Under the pieces are notes generated by a model. The model was not told the DNA's origin and made no database searches. It saw nothing but the letters and a program-made list of their open reading frames with translations. 64,000 nt of DNA. Origin: Lachnospiraceae bacterium. GTDB taxonomy: Bacteria > Bacillota > Clostridia > Lachnospirales > Lachnospiraceae. The translations under genes were made by a program, and so were the position numbers. Below, piece by piece: positions 32,251 through 41,392 of the stretch. Numbering within the stretch: position 1 is the first letter of the stretch; every line of letters starts with the position of its first letter. Where the stretch lies: the NCBI GenBank assembly GCA_017521985.1, contig JAFXAZ010000017.1, forward strand, positions 1 through 64,000. The letters are read 5' to 3'.

Positions 32251-33585
32251 TTAAAATTGCATATTGGTAAATGCCGGTATCATAATTAACGCTATAATAA
32301 TACCCAACTGTAACATCATAGGTCCTATCAGTGCCGTAGATACCTGCTCTCCTTTTATTTTACTCTGCCGTCTTTTTTCTTCCCGTGCCTTTTCCACTTC
32401 CTGCTCCAAGGCTTTTGAAAGACCTTGGGATCCATTTAACATTCCCTGTCCTAACATACCGGTAAGATGCCTGAATTCCGCATTATCCGCCTTTTGTGCA
32501 AAGGAATCCATGGCTTCCGGAAAGCTACAACCATTTCCAAGGTCACGTTGAAACTCCTCTAATGCAGTCCTTAACAAATGCCCCGGCGGTTTTCTTTTTA
32601 CATAGTCCCTCATACAATTTTGCATAGCTGCCGGCAAGGTAATTCCTGAAGATATGTACATGGACAAGCTTTCTACAAAGGATATATATTCGCTTTGAAA
32701 TTCTTCCCTTCTTTTTTGCCTGCCCATATGTAAATCATAATCCTGCCCCAGCCAAACCGCCGCTGTTGCCACAAGTATAAGTCCCGCTAAAATCAACACG
32801 GTGTAATCTTTTTCTACCGCATATACACGCAAGGCTTCTCCACGAAAGCTCTCCGGCAGTACCCAGGCATCTTCTCCACGCTGCTCATTTTCTGACTCCG
32901 TTAAAAGATATCCCAATTGCCTTTCATACTCTTCTTCCTCTGAAAGCACTTCCTTACATACTAAAATCCCAAACTGCTCTTCCCAAATCCAATCCTCATA
33001 CTGAAATACTGCGGTCAGCATAACAACTTCATCTTCTTTAAGGCCTTCCCGATTTACCACACCCAACGTGTCTACAATATGCTCTTTATCACTCTCCCAA
33101 TAAATTTCAAAGGGATACTCCGAAACGTATTCCGGCAAATAAAGGTTCTCTGTAACACATTCTAAGCTTTCGTTGCTGCCCAAAATATAACCACCTATTA
33201 ACCCGCTTACTTCCAAAAAAAGTGCTTCTGCCTGTTCCTTAGACAACATAACCGGCGCAATCTCCAGTTGGTATATATCCTCCAGCTTTCCGGCTCGTAC
33301 TACAACCTCACGTGTTTCCTCGTACGCCTCCGGTCTGACAAACTCACTAACCATCTCATTACTTTTGGTTATCCACTGTACCAAATAAATCCCAAGCAAC
33401 ACCATCGAAAAAAATATCAATCCTGCCACATATGTCAGCTTTTGAATATAGTAAGACTTTTCCTCCTTACCCAATACATGGATATCTTCACATACCTTCT
33501 TTGGGAAACACCAGACAGCAAAGTGACTTTGCTTTAATATAGCATAAGCTTTTTCAAACATTTGATTATATTTCTCTTGCATCAT
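32251..33585 (-). CDS. tadC: TadC-like pilus platform protein with large extracytoplasmic insert
   Basis: A 444-aa protein from the ATG at 33585 (AGAGG 7 nt upstream), overlapping the tadB stop in ATGATGA. The C-terminal ~150 residues are a type II secretion F (T2SF) domain, with EYISFVESLSMYISSGITLPAAM and a final membrane helix (LIGPMMLQLGIIIALIMIPAF). Unusually, residues ~72-262 between two membrane helices (LIFFSMVLLGIYLVQWI and YTVLILAGLILVATAAVWL) form a large acidic extracytoplasmic domain. Typical TadC is ~300 aa with no such insert. Confidence 0.8.
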   Translation of the reverse strand: MMQEKYNQMFEKAYAILKQSHFAVWCFPKKVCEDIHVLGKEEKSYYIQKLTYVAGLIFFSMVLLGIYLVQWITKSNEMVSEFVRPEAYEETREVVVRAGKLEDIYQLEIAPVMLSKEQAEALFLEVSGLIGGYILGSNESLECVTENLYLPEYVSEYPFEIYWESDKEHIVDTLGVVNREGLKEDEVVMLTAVFQYEDWIWEEQFGILVCKEVLSEEEEYERQLGYLLTESENEQRGEDAWVLPESFRGEALRVYAVEKDYTVLILAGLILVATAAVWLGQDYDLHMGRQKRREEFQSEYISFVESLSMYISSGITLPAAMQNCMRDYVKRKPPGHLLRTALEEFQRDLGNGCSFPEAMDSFAQKADNAEFRHLTGMLGQGMLNGSQGLSKALEQEVEKAREEKRRQSKIKGEQVSTALIGPMMLQLGIIIALIMIPAFTNMQF

Positions 33586-34388
33586 ATACAAACCTCTGTC
33601 AAGCGTTCCCCCCACCACACACCAAATAGGTAAACAAACATACAAATGGTCATAATAAACCTTCCCTGTAAATTTTGATATAACGGCTGAAAATAACCTC
33701 CACTGGCCGTTCCGACAAAAAATAAAATTCCAAAGGGCATAATACACATGATTCGCTGTTCCATTTTTTTGGCTGCAATCATTGCATAAAGTTCCTGTCT
33801 AAGGTCAATTTTGTCGTAAATCTGATGAATAGTCTTTTCCAGTATAGCTGTCATTCGTCCGCCTTGTTTTTTGGCAATTTGAAATATAATCACAAAATCT
33901 TCCATTGCTTCTACTCCGGTCTCTGCACTCATCTTACGAATACACTCCTCTAATGGAATATGTAATTCCAATCCCCGATATATCTGCTCTACACCCTTTC
34001 TAAAAGGATGCTTAACACGAATGGAACCAAGAAAATTATCTTTACTCTTCATAATGGCTCTTTCTATACTTTGTCCTGCAGAAAGACCCCCTTTTACATA
34101 AAAGAGCCAGTCCTTAAAAGCCTGTTCCAACTCTAAAAGCACCTGTTTTTGCCATGCTTTCCACTGAACGAATACAAGCCCTATGGTTATCGGCATTAGC
34201 CATACCATAGCCCACCAGCTTTTATAAAAAAAATATCCCAATAAAGCCTGACATAAAAAACCTTTTGCAATCCAGCTTCCCAATAATTTGTATGTTACAT
34301 CAGGAAGATACAGCGAATCCTGCCATCTTAAGCTTTCCTGTCTTTGTAAGCTCACCCACCTTTTGCAGTTTTCCCAAAACCTTGCCAT
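33582..34388 (-). CDS. tadB: TadB-like pilus platform protein
   Basis: A 268-aa membrane protein from the ATG at 34388; the frame extends to 34415. It has two N-terminal hydrophobic segments (residues ~45-85), a T2SF domain (WLFYVKGGLSAGQSIERAI ... FVIIFQIAKKQGGRMTAILEKT), and two membrane helices near the end. It forms the inner-membrane platform with TadC, driven by TadA. The first 89 bp overlap the end of tadA. Confidence 0.85.
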   Translation of the reverse strand: MARFWENCKRWVSLQRQESLRWQDSLYLPDVTYKLLGSWIAKGFLCQALLGYFFYKSWWAMVWLMPITIGLVFVQWKAWQKQVLLELEQAFKDWLFYVKGGLSAGQSIERAIMKSKDNFLGSIRVKHPFRKGVEQIYRGLELHIPLEECIRKMSAETGVEAMEDFVIIFQIAKKQGGRMTAILEKTIHQIYDKIDLRQELYAMIAAKKMEQRIMCIMPFGILFFVGTASGGYFQPLYQNLQGRFIMTICMFVYLFGVWWGERLTEVCI

Positions 34389-35526
34389 CCTCTTCCCCTT
34401 CTTCTTTAAACACATATAAAAGCTTCATTTGAACCTCTCCCTGTTCAAGACCTGTCAGTTCCCACACCTCCAACACCTTACGCGAGTGGTCTCTTAGTCT
34501 GCCTAAATGTACAATAATATCAATGCTAAGTAACTGTCTGCGTATAGCTGCTAAAGGGAGTTCCTGAGCCATAAGGCACATGGTCTCCAGCCTGGCAATC
34601 ATATCTCTTCCGGAATTACTATGTCCCGTGGACATGCTGCCTTCCTGCCCTGTATTCATTGCCTGCAGCATATCCACACATTCCTCTCCACGAACCTCAC
34701 CCACGATAATACGGTTTGGTCTCATTCGCAGAGAAGTCTTAATCAAATCACGCATGGTGATTGCCCTGCAATCCTGTTCATTACCATTCCTGGTTTCCAG
34801 CCGAACCAGATTGGGCGTATTTTGCAGCCTGAGCTCCGCACTGTCTTCCAAAGTGATAATGCGTTCTTCCTCAGGAATATACCCGGACAAAATATTTAAA
34901 AAGCTGGTCTTGCCCGCACCGGTGCCACCGCTGACAAAAATATTATACTTGGCAACCACCAGTTTCTTTAAAAACTCCGCGCACTCTCCGGTAATGCTGC
35001 CCTTCCCAATTAAATCCTCCATCTGCAGCGGCTTGTCCTGAAAGTGACGTATAGTCATACAGGTTCCCTGAAGTGCAATAGGTGATAAAACTACATTCAC
35101 CCTGGAACCATCCTCCAGTCTGGCGTCCACAATCGGATTTGCACCATTTACAACCCGATTGCACCTGGAAACAATCTGCTGAATAATATCCATATAGCGC
35201 TCTTCTGACTCAAATTGCCCATCATATTGCTCTATTTTGCCATTACGCTCTATAAAAATACGGTCATAGCTATTTAACATAATTTCTGTAATGTCCTGCT
35301 GCTCCAGAAGCTCTTCCAATAAATCCAACTTGCGTATACTATTGAATATCTCTTTTAGCATTCTGGCCTTGTCCGCCGGTCTTAACAATCGATACCCGGC
35401 AAATTCACGAGCTGTTTCTTCAATACAAGAAAAAACCACCTCATCCTCTACACTTTCTCCGGACTGCAATACATCTATTACCTTTTGTTTAATTTGCGCT
35501 CTGCACACCTCATATCCGGTTGTCAT
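34300..35526 (-). CDS. tadA: TadA/CpaF secretion ATPase
   Basis: A 408-aa VirB11/CpaF-type ATPase: Walker A VSGGTGAGKTSFLN (~residue 200), Asp box LEDSAEL, Walker B RIIVGEVRGEE, and the His box STGHSN. The N-terminal ~150 residues are the usual CpaF domain with ITEIMLNSYDRIFIERNGKI. It powers pilus extension. Its ATG overlaps the tadZ stop by 4 bp (ATGA). Confidence 0.93.
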   Translation of the reverse strand: MTTGYEVCRAQIKQKVIDVLQSGESVEDEVVFSCIEETAREFAGYRLLRPADKARMLKEIFNSIRKLDLLEELLEQQDITEIMLNSYDRIFIERNGKIEQYDGQFESEERYMDIIQQIVSRCNRVVNGANPIVDARLEDGSRVNVVLSPIALQGTCMTIRHFQDKPLQMEDLIGKGSITGECAEFLKKLVVAKYNIFVSGGTGAGKTSFLNILSGYIPEEERIITLEDSAELRLQNTPNLVRLETRNGNEQDCRAITMRDLIKTSLRMRPNRIIVGEVRGEECVDMLQAMNTGQEGSMSTGHSNSGRDMIARLETMCLMAQELPLAAIRRQLLSIDIIVHLGRLRDHSRKVLEVWELTGLEQGEVQMKLLYVFKEEGEEDGKVLGKLQKVGELTKTGKLKMAGFAVSS

Positions 35527-36494
35527 ACTAACCCAGCCTCCTTTGCCGCCTTAGATACCACATCCATCATCGGCTCCGGCAAACACTCTTCCAAGTGTAC
35601 CGACACCTCAGAAACATATGGCACTTCCGGACTCTTTGTTTTTTCCAGGACATCTTGATATCCCGATTCCTCCAAAATACTGCAATACTGCTGCCATTTA
35701 GCACTTGCATATTCGTCCAACTTGGTCAACGAAAAAACCACCTGACTTTCCCTTAAGATAGAAAAGGTCCCATGAATAAAGTCACTGACATCAATTATAA
35801 TGTAGTCATATAATCCACATGTTTTTAAACTGTGCAGCATATGTATCCACATTTCTTCTGTGATATCCTGTAAATTGCGTGGATTTAATACAGGCGGAAT
35901 CACATCCACCTCTCCCAAGCGATACAGGAAGTTCTGCGTAATTAATGAAATATTCTCTGATGTTTGATTGACGTAGTAGATAAAATCTGAAATGTCTTTA
36001 GAAAAGGGTCCGGATAGTAAACGTTCAAAGCCGGAGTAGCCTTCAAGATTTAGATATAACGTGCGTCCTTTTTTCGATAGTAAATGTGCTAAATAAATGC
36101 CAAACGTGGTCTGCAGGCATCTTTTAATGGGTGAATAGAGACTGATAAGCTTGGTTCCTTCCATACCTGTGCAGCAGTCACCTGTCTCTTTCAATTGTCC
36201 TAATATCGTCTGCAGCAGCACCCCTGCACTTCGATATTTAAATACAGCCCCAATATCCTCCGGACAGTCCGTCCACCATAGTATCTTCCCGCGAGGAAGC
36301 AAAAAAGAACAATGCTCTAGACTTCGGTCCAGTATCCATAAATCCGCAAACAGCCTTGGCGCATCCTCCTGCCATTTGCCCACATCCGAATAGTAACAAA
36401 TCGTATACTGAGCCAATCCGTGGCTGAGCCAGTAATCTACCAGCTTCTCAGCCAAACCTGTATTGGGCTCAAAAAAACATATTTTTCCGCTCAT
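35523..36494 (-). CDS. tadZ: TadZ/CpaE-like MinD-fold protein with degenerate P-loop
   Basis: A 323-aa protein, first gene of the Tad operon, with AGGGG before the ATG. An N-terminal receiver-like region (~1-110) and a MinD/ParA-like fold with LYDYIIIDVSDF (Walker B-like, ~residue 235) are visible. Where the deviant Walker A should be, the sequence reads SLYSPIKRCLQTTFG (~residue 118), with the lysines and glycines of GGxGKT missing. It probably acts as a localisation factor for the pilus without ATP hydrolysis. The assignment depends strongly on context. Confidence 0.7.
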   Translation of the reverse strand: MSGKICFFEPNTGLAEKLVDYWLSHGLAQYTICYYSDVGKWQEDAPRLFADLWILDRSLEHCSFLLPRGKILWWTDCPEDIGAVFKYRSAGVLLQTILGQLKETGDCCTGMEGTKLISLYSPIKRCLQTTFGIYLAHLLSKKGRTLYLNLEGYSGFERLLSGPFSKDISDFIYYVNQTSENISLITQNFLYRLGEVDVIPPVLNPRNLQDITEEMWIHMLHSLKTCGLYDYIIIDVSDFIHGTFSILRESQVVFSLTKLDEYASAKWQQYCSILEESGYQDVLEKTKSPEVPYVSEVSVHLEECLPEPMMDVVSKAAKEAGLV

Positions 36495-36508
36495 AATGTC
36501 CCCTTAAA

Positions 36509-36522
36509 TTTTGCCGGCAAAA
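36509..36522. other. Palindrome in the tad leader
   Basis: TTTTGCCGGCAAAA is a perfect 14-bp palindrome between the tad transcription start and the tadZ ribosome site. It may be an operator or an RNA stem. Confidence 0.35.
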
Positions 36523-36553
36523 AAATTTAATGAAATAATTCGAATATGTTTGT

Positions 36554-36581
36554 ATTATAGCAAAGTAATTTTGTTTGTCTA
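36554..36581 (-). promoter_or_regulatory. Promoter of the Tad pilus operon
   Basis: TAGACA (36576-36581) and a perfect TATAAT (36554-36559) on the minus strand with a 16-bp spacer, 60 bp upstream of tadZ. The remaining intergenic DNA to 36780 is AT-rich; I see nothing else certain in it. Confidence 0.7.
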
Positions 36582-36794
36582 TAGCTTCCGAACATGTTTT
36601 TTATTTTTGTAAAATATCCACAACAAAAGACGATATCTCGTCCCTCACCCCGCGCAAACCCTTGATTTCTCGACATTTTCCCTTACAAAAGCACCCTAAA
36701 TTTGTATTTTATGTCATACTTTTTGGACGCGTTTTAGTATACTTTTCCCCAAATTTTACTATACTTTAGATATAGCAAAAGTGAGGTGACTTAG

Positions 36795-37052
36795 ATGAGA
36801 ATGATATTTCAGCAAACTCCCGTATCGCTGTCAGACTCTGAGGAGATTTCGGAAACAAAAGAAAATCTTTTAGAAGATTTGAAAAAAACAAGATACGCTT
36901 TGGAAGTTGCATACAGCGGCTTTGATAATGTTACCGACCCGGACTTAATCGACTGCTATATTTATCAAGTAAATGCGATTTTAAAACGTTACAAATTTCT
37001 GCTCGAAAAAATTACACATAAAGAAGAAAACAATTTATTGGTAGAAGAATAG
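36795..37052 (+). CDS. DUF2508 family protein (YaaL-like)
   Basis: An 85-aa protein with GAGGTG 6 nt before the ATG. The helical pattern ENLLEDLKKTRYALEVAYSGFDNVTDPDLIDCYIYQVNAILKRYKFLL is the DUF2508/YaaL signature. The function of the family is unknown; in Bacillus it lies near recR and bofA. Here it is a lone plus-strand gene between two minus-strand blocks. Confidence 0.8.
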   Translation: MRMIFQQTPVSLSDSEEISETKENLLEDLKKTRYALEVAYSGFDNVTDPDLIDCYIYQVNAILKRYKFLLEKITHKEENNLLVEE

Positions 37053-37061
37053 CATAAAAAT

Positions 37062-37085
37062 GGGGCATACCATCCGGTATACCCC
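37062..37085. terminator. Bidirectional terminator
   Basis: GGGGCATACC pairs with GGTATACCCC (one mismatch) over a 4-nt loop. TTTTTT follows on the plus side after AAAA, and ATTTTT follows on the minus side. It separates two converging genes. Confidence 0.8.
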
Positions 37086-37093
37086 AAAATTTT

Positions 37094-39292
37094 TTATAGA
37101 AAATCTTCTTCTCGAAGGATAATCATATCCTCCTCATCATATCGCTTACGCAATAACACATCCATAAAGTGCTTAAAATTCTTTTGATTTGCATGTTCCA
37201 TAGCCTCATCTATAACATGCTGTGCATCATTCATAGTCGGTGCATCGTCATCAGCAATCATTTCATCGATACGGGTACGCAATGCCAAAAGTCCCATTTC
37301 ATCAATGCTGTACTCCTGATCATAAGCATATTTTACTGCATATGTCACTAATTCCTCACCGGAATAGTCCTTAATATCCACACGCAAGTCAATTAACTTA
37401 GCCAAGGAAGGATATCTCTCAGCAAAACGATTCATGCCCTGCTCCGTGTCCGTCACAAAGACTAAAACAGAAGAAATCTCTTCTTTTAAGCAAGCTTCGA
37501 TTTTGGCAACCGTTTCCTTACGGAGGCGACCGGCTCTCTCGATAATCAAAATACCGGCCTGAACCTTTTTGATAATTTCAGAAGGCTCTTTTTTGTTTAA
37601 GTTTACAGCAGAAATCTTCGCTGTTTTGCCTTTTATATCAAACCCCTGCTTCTTCAAGTCAGTCATAAACACTTTAATGAAGTCAAAACAGATACTTAAG
37701 TCATGTCCGGTAACCGCCACATTGCCACAAACCGAATCCATGGAAATGTGCTTCTTAGCTGCAGCAATTTGTTCTTCGGTCTCTTTTGAGCGAATAAAAT
37801 CTTCGTATTTGCTGAAATCCTTACCGGTAGTAACGTCAACGCTACGCTCCTGTGAGGTTTCTTTTGGCACCTCTTCTCTTACCGGTGCTTCCACAGGAAC
37901 CGTTTCATCCACAGCTTCTTCCACAGCTTCTTCCGGCTCTGCATACTCTTCTTCCGCTTCTTCTAAGACCTCATCCACTACTTGCTGAGTCACAATTTCC
38001 TCTGCATATGCATCCGCAGCTTGCTGGGCCGCAAATTCCTCCGCATATGCATCCGACGCCGCTTCCAGCGCAGCCTCTATCTCATCCAAAGAAGCTTCTT
38101 CCTCTGTTTCTACAGAGGTTTCCTCCGCCACCGTGAACAGATCCTTTTTCTTCTCAGCCTCGATGGCTGCAAAAATATCATCAATCGATAACTGACCTGT
38201 AATCTGGTCATTTACCATAGCTTCTTCCACAATTGCCGTGACATCTTCTATAATGACTTCCGGCACTTCCTGTGCAGGTTCATCCTCTTCCAGTTCCAAT
38301 ACCACCTCTGCAACCGGTTCTTGAATCACTTTATTTACCGCATCCACAACGTCAGAGGCAACAATAGTCGGCTCATCTACCTTAAGCTCTTCTACGTTAG
38401 GCTCTTCTGCATTACTTTCTGCCTGTGTGCCCTCTAAAATTTCACGAAGACTGTCTGCCAGCTCCTTTTGAAGATTCATCGTGTTATACGCATTGGCTAC
38501 ATCTAACGTTTTTACCTGAATTTCTTCCGGCTCTGTGTGTAATTCTTTTTCAATATATTCCTTTGGAATTTCTACCGTAGGTGCATCGGTCACATCTACC
38601 ATGCTCTCGTCCGTCATCTCGGAGTCGCCGGAATCAATACGCGGTAATACACGCGTCATGTCCTTTGCCTGTTCCAGATGTTCAAAGCGATGATCATATG
38701 TACGCTGCTGGGATGGGGTCAGTGGCTCATGAAGCATCTTTAGCTCCATTGCTTTGTATACGTAGCGACCGGTACCAAACCATAAAATAAGCTCGTCACA
38801 CTCTTCCACACATTTCGTGGCAAACCCAATGCGATGATACAAATAAGCCAGCTCATACGCCCACTTTTCCGTATACTCCTCACTCTTAAGCTGCTCCAAG
38901 ACATCTATGCGTTCTTCCAATCCCACATCTTGAGCCTGATACAAACGATATTGCAGCACATAACGACCGGTATCCCTCGGTGCCACTTCTACAAAGGATT
39001 TATAATACTCAATGGCTGCCACAAATTCTTCCAACTTAATGGACAAATCACAAAGAGAATACAAAATAGTACGACTCTCCGGATTGCGCTCGTATGCCAT
39101 ATATAAAATTTCCTTGGCATCTTCGTAACGACGATTAATTTTGTACAAATCACTCACCGTACAAAGCATCATAACACTTTTGACTCTACTCCAGTCAATG
39201 GTGTCTGCAATATGGGAAGCCTCTGCATACTCTCCCTTTGCTATTAACTTTTTAATATGTTCCGTTGCAATTCTATATTCTGCCTTGTCCAA
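37094..39292 (-). CDS. TPR protein with acidic linker and degenerate AAA+-like C-terminal domain
   Basis: About 732 aa. Residues ~1-215 are tetratricopeptide-like helices (ILYMAYERNPESRTILYSLCDLSIKLEEFVAAIEYYKSF). Residues ~215-490 form an acidic Glu/Ala/Val-rich linker with short repeats such as AYAEEFAAQQAADAYAEEI. The last ~230 residues look like the CbxX/SpoVK-type AAA+ fold (VNLNKKEPSEIIKKVQAGILIIERAGRL, DYSGEELVTYAVKYA), but the Walker A position reads GNVAVTGHDLSI, without GKT. The frame opens with TTG at 39310, overlapping the ksgA stop; the TTG at 39292 has AGAGG 8 nt upstream and is preferred. Possibly a scaffold protein; function unknown. Confidence 0.7.
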   Translation of the reverse strand: MDKAEYRIATEHIKKLIAKGEYAEASHIADTIDWSRVKSVMMLCTVSDLYKINRRYEDAKEILYMAYERNPESRTILYSLCDLSIKLEEFVAAIEYYKSFVEVAPRDTGRYVLQYRLYQAQDVGLEERIDVLEQLKSEEYTEKWAYELAYLYHRIGFATKCVEECDELILWFGTGRYVYKAMELKMLHEPLTPSQQRTYDHRFEHLEQAKDMTRVLPRIDSGDSEMTDESMVDVTDAPTVEIPKEYIEKELHTEPEEIQVKTLDVANAYNTMNLQKELADSLREILEGTQAESNAEEPNVEELKVDEPTIVASDVVDAVNKVIQEPVAEVVLELEEDEPAQEVPEVIIEDVTAIVEEAMVNDQITGQLSIDDIFAAIEAEKKKDLFTVAEETSVETEEEASLDEIEAALEAASDAYAEEFAAQQAADAYAEEIVTQQVVDEVLEEAEEEYAEPEEAVEEAVDETVPVEAPVREEVPKETSQERSVDVTTGKDFSKYEDFIRSKETEEQIAAAKKHISMDSVCGNVAVTGHDLSICFDFIKVFMTDLKKQGFDIKGKTAKISAVNLNKKEPSEIIKKVQAGILIIERAGRLRKETVAKIEACLKEEISSVLVFVTDTEQGMNRFAERYPSLAKLIDLRVDIKDYSGEELVTYAVKYAYDQEYSIDEMGLLALRTRIDEMIADDDAPTMNDAQHVIDEAMEHANQKNFKHFMDVLLRKRYDEEDMIILREEDFL

Positions 39293-39306
39293 AGGTTTCA
39301 CCTCTA

Positions 39307-40206
39307 TCAATTCTTATATATTTTAAGTCTATCATAGCATGGAAATGATGTCAATAAATTGCTAAGCTCTCCAAACTGCTCTAAGGTAAGTGCCTCACCG
39401 CGAATGGTTACAGGGAGCCCCATTTTCTCCAAAGCTTCCATAATCTGTTCCTTGGTCACACCTAAATTTCCTGCATTGGTCAGACCGTTTAATAACGTCT
39501 TGCGGCGTTGATTGAAAGACGCACGAATCAATGCAAACATATAGGTCTCATCCTTTACCTGCACCGGCGGCACATCATGACGTGTCAAACGAATTACAGC
39601 ACTGCCTACGTTAGGCCTTGGAATAAAACAGTTTGGCGGTACATTTGCCACGATTTCCGGCTTTGCATAATACTGCACAGCCAGACTTAATGCCCCATAA
39701 TCCTTGGTGCCCGGTCCCACCTGCATACGGTCTGCCACTTCTTTCTGCACCATAATGGTAATACTCTGTAACGGTACATGACTTTCAAACAACCCCATAA
39801 TAATCGGTGTGGTAATATAATAAGGCAAATTGGCCACTACCTTAATGGGCTGACCGTTGTTTTTTTCCTGCACAATTTTATTAATATCCACCTTTAAAAT
39901 ATCATCATTAATAATGGTTACATTGTCATATGCTGCCAAGGTATCATTCTCTAAAATCGGAATTAAATTTTTGTCGATTTCTACTGCTACAACCTCTCTG
40001 GCCGCCTCTGCCAAATACTGCGTCATCGTACCGATACCCGGACCGATTTCCAGCACACAATCGTCCTTGTTAATCTCTGCGCTGTCAATAATACGCTCCA
40101 ACACTCGCGTATCAATTAAAAAGTTCTGACCAAATTTCTTTTGAAAATTAAAATTATATTTTTGTAAAATTGCTATAGTGTTCTGTGGAATACCTAATGT
40201 TGCCAT
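39307..40206 (-). CDS. rsmA: 16S rRNA dimethyladenosine transferase
   Basis: A 299-aa protein with AGGAG before the ATG. SAM motif I VLEIGPGIGTMTQYLAE (~residue 52), catalytic NLPYYITTPII (~residue 125) and the KFGQNFLIDTRVLERI start are those of KsgA/RsmA. It dimethylates two adjacent adenines near the 3' end of 16S rRNA. It follows tatD by 39 bp, as in B. subtilis, although the RNase M5 gene usually between them is absent. Confidence 0.96.
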   Translation of the reverse strand: MATLGIPQNTIAILQKYNFNFQKKFGQNFLIDTRVLERIIDSAEINKDDCVLEIGPGIGTMTQYLAEAAREVVAVEIDKNLIPILENDTLAAYDNVTIINDDILKVDINKIVQEKNNGQPIKVVANLPYYITTPIIMGLFESHVPLQSITIMVQKEVADRMQVGPGTKDYGALSLAVQYYAKPEIVANVPPNCFIPRPNVGSAVIRLTRHDVPPVQVKDETYMFALIRASFNQRRKTLLNGLTNAGNLGVTKEQIMEALEKMGLPVTIRGEALTLEQFGELSNLLTSFPCYDRLKIYKN

Positions 40207-40245
40207 GCTTTACTCCTATATACTAAATAAACATAATTGACTTTT

Positions 40246-41010
40246 CTATAAACGATACAGTCTGTGCGCGTTATCCCAGGTAATACGCTCTACCTCTTCG
40301 CGGGAAATTCCCTTAATCTGGCTGATTGCCTCCACTACATGAGGCAGCAGCAAAGATGAATTACGCTTGCCCCGAAACGGTACCGGTGCCAAATACGGAC
40401 AGTCGGTCTCCAGCACGATGTGCTCTAACGGAATATATTCTACCACTTCTTTTAATTTCTTGCCATTTTTAAAGGTAATCACACCGCCTACTCCGATATA
40501 AAAGCCCATATCCACAAACAGCTTTGCCATCTCCTTGCTGTAAGAAAAGCAATGCACTACTCCGCCGATATCGCCTGCCTCTGCCGCCTTCATCATCTCA
40601 TAGGTTTCCTGCGCCGCATCTCTGGAATGCACCACAATTGGCTTACCAATGCGCCTTGCTAAATCCATCTGACGTTCAAACCAGGGCTTCTGAATGCTCA
40701 CATCCGGCTCCGGCCAATAACAGTCCAGACCAATCTCACCTACCGCTACACACTCGTCCAATCTGCACAGCTCCTCGATACGCTTAAAATTTTCCTCGTT
40801 TAACTGGTCTGCAAATTCCGGATGAATACCAAATGCCGCCTTTATAAAATCATACTCCTGGGCCAGCTTAAGCGTTTTTTGGTTTGCTTCAAAACCGGAA
40901 CCGATATTTACAATCTTTGCAATTCCCTGCGCCGCCATACTGGATAGCAACTCATCTCTATCTTCATCAAATGCTTCATCATCATAATGAGCATGTGTGT
41001 CAAAAATCAT
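40246..41010 (-). CDS. tatD: TatD-family metal-dependent hydrolase
   Basis: A 254-aa protein from the ATG at 41010 (AGAGGTG upstream). It has metal ligands in IFDTHAHYDD, GEIGLDCYW, VVHSRDA, GVVHCFSYS and LETDCPYL, the full TatD set. It acts as a DNase or RNA-quality enzyme in the cytoplasm. It is the first gene of the tatD-rsmA-TPR block, with short gaps or overlaps. Confidence 0.94.
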   Translation of the reverse strand: MIFDTHAHYDDEAFDEDRDELLSSMAAQGIAKIVNIGSGFEANQKTLKLAQEYDFIKAAFGIHPEFADQLNEENFKRIEELCRLDECVAVGEIGLDCYWPEPDVSIQKPWFERQMDLARRIGKPIVVHSRDAAQETYEMMKAAEAGDIGGVVHCFSYSKEMAKLFVDMGFYIGVGGVITFKNGKKLKEVVEYIPLEHIVLETDCPYLAPVPFRGKRNSSLLLPHVVEAISQIKGISREEVERITWDNAHRLYRL

Positions 41011-41121
41011 CTGAAACACCTCTTTTTAATAAAAAAATCATACCCTTACCTACTTTACCATACTTTTCGTGCATCCGTATATAGCAAACAAAAAAAATTT
41101 TGAAATTTTTTTAAAAAAGTG

Positions 41122-41150
41122 TTGCATTTTCTTAAAACGTGTGCTATATT
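41122..41150 (+). promoter_or_regulatory. tRNA-Lys promoter
   Basis: TTGCAT (41122-41127), a 17-bp spacer and TATATT (41145-41150), 33 bp upstream of the tRNA. Confidence 0.75.
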
Positions 41151-41183
41151 CATTAAGTGCTCTAAATGAGGGCACAAAAAAAT

Positions 41184-41256
41184 GGACCGCTAGCTCAGCT
41201 GGTAGAGCACCTGACTCTTAATCAGGGTGTCCAGGGTTCGAGCCCCTGGCGGTCCA
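41184..41256 (+). tRNA. tRNA-Lys (anticodon CUU)
   Basis: A 73-nt gene: acceptor GGACCGC/GCGGTCC, discriminator A, anticodon stem CCTGA/TCAGG with the loop CTCTTAA (anticodon CTT), and T-arm CAGGG-TTCGAGC-CCCTG. CCA is not encoded. Confidence 0.97.
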
Positions 41257-41259
41257 CTG

Positions 41260-41302
41260 TAAGTCCCAGACTTAGCAAATATGCGGGTTTGAGGCTTTTT
41301 TT
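41260..41302 (+). terminator. Probable tRNA-Lys terminator
   Basis: TAAGTC-CCA-GACTTA forms a 6-bp hairpin 3 nt after the tRNA. A second weak stem leads into seven T residues at 41296-41302. Confidence 0.4.
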
Positions 41303-41335
41303 ATTGTCTATTTACATAAACAAAGCGGAAACCCA

Positions 41336-41365
41336 AAATCGCCACCTGCTATAAAGTGACGATTT
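41336..41365 (-). terminator. Possible terminator after the SGNH hydrolase gene
   Basis: On the minus strand AAATCGTCAC pairs with GTGGCGATTT (10 bp, one G-U pair) over a 10-nt loop. The sequence after it is only weakly T-rich. Confidence 0.4.
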
Positions 41366-41392
41366 CAATAATGTCTGATATGTTCTAGCTTA

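Noticed and set aside
36575-36769. 64-aa plus-strand frame between tadZ and the DUF2508 gene
   Set aside because: It overlaps the tad promoter, lacks a ribosome site and has unlikely composition.
37569-38136. Long Ser- or Pro-rich plus-strand frames inside the TPR gene
   Set aside because: They are antisense shadows of the repetitive acidic linker.
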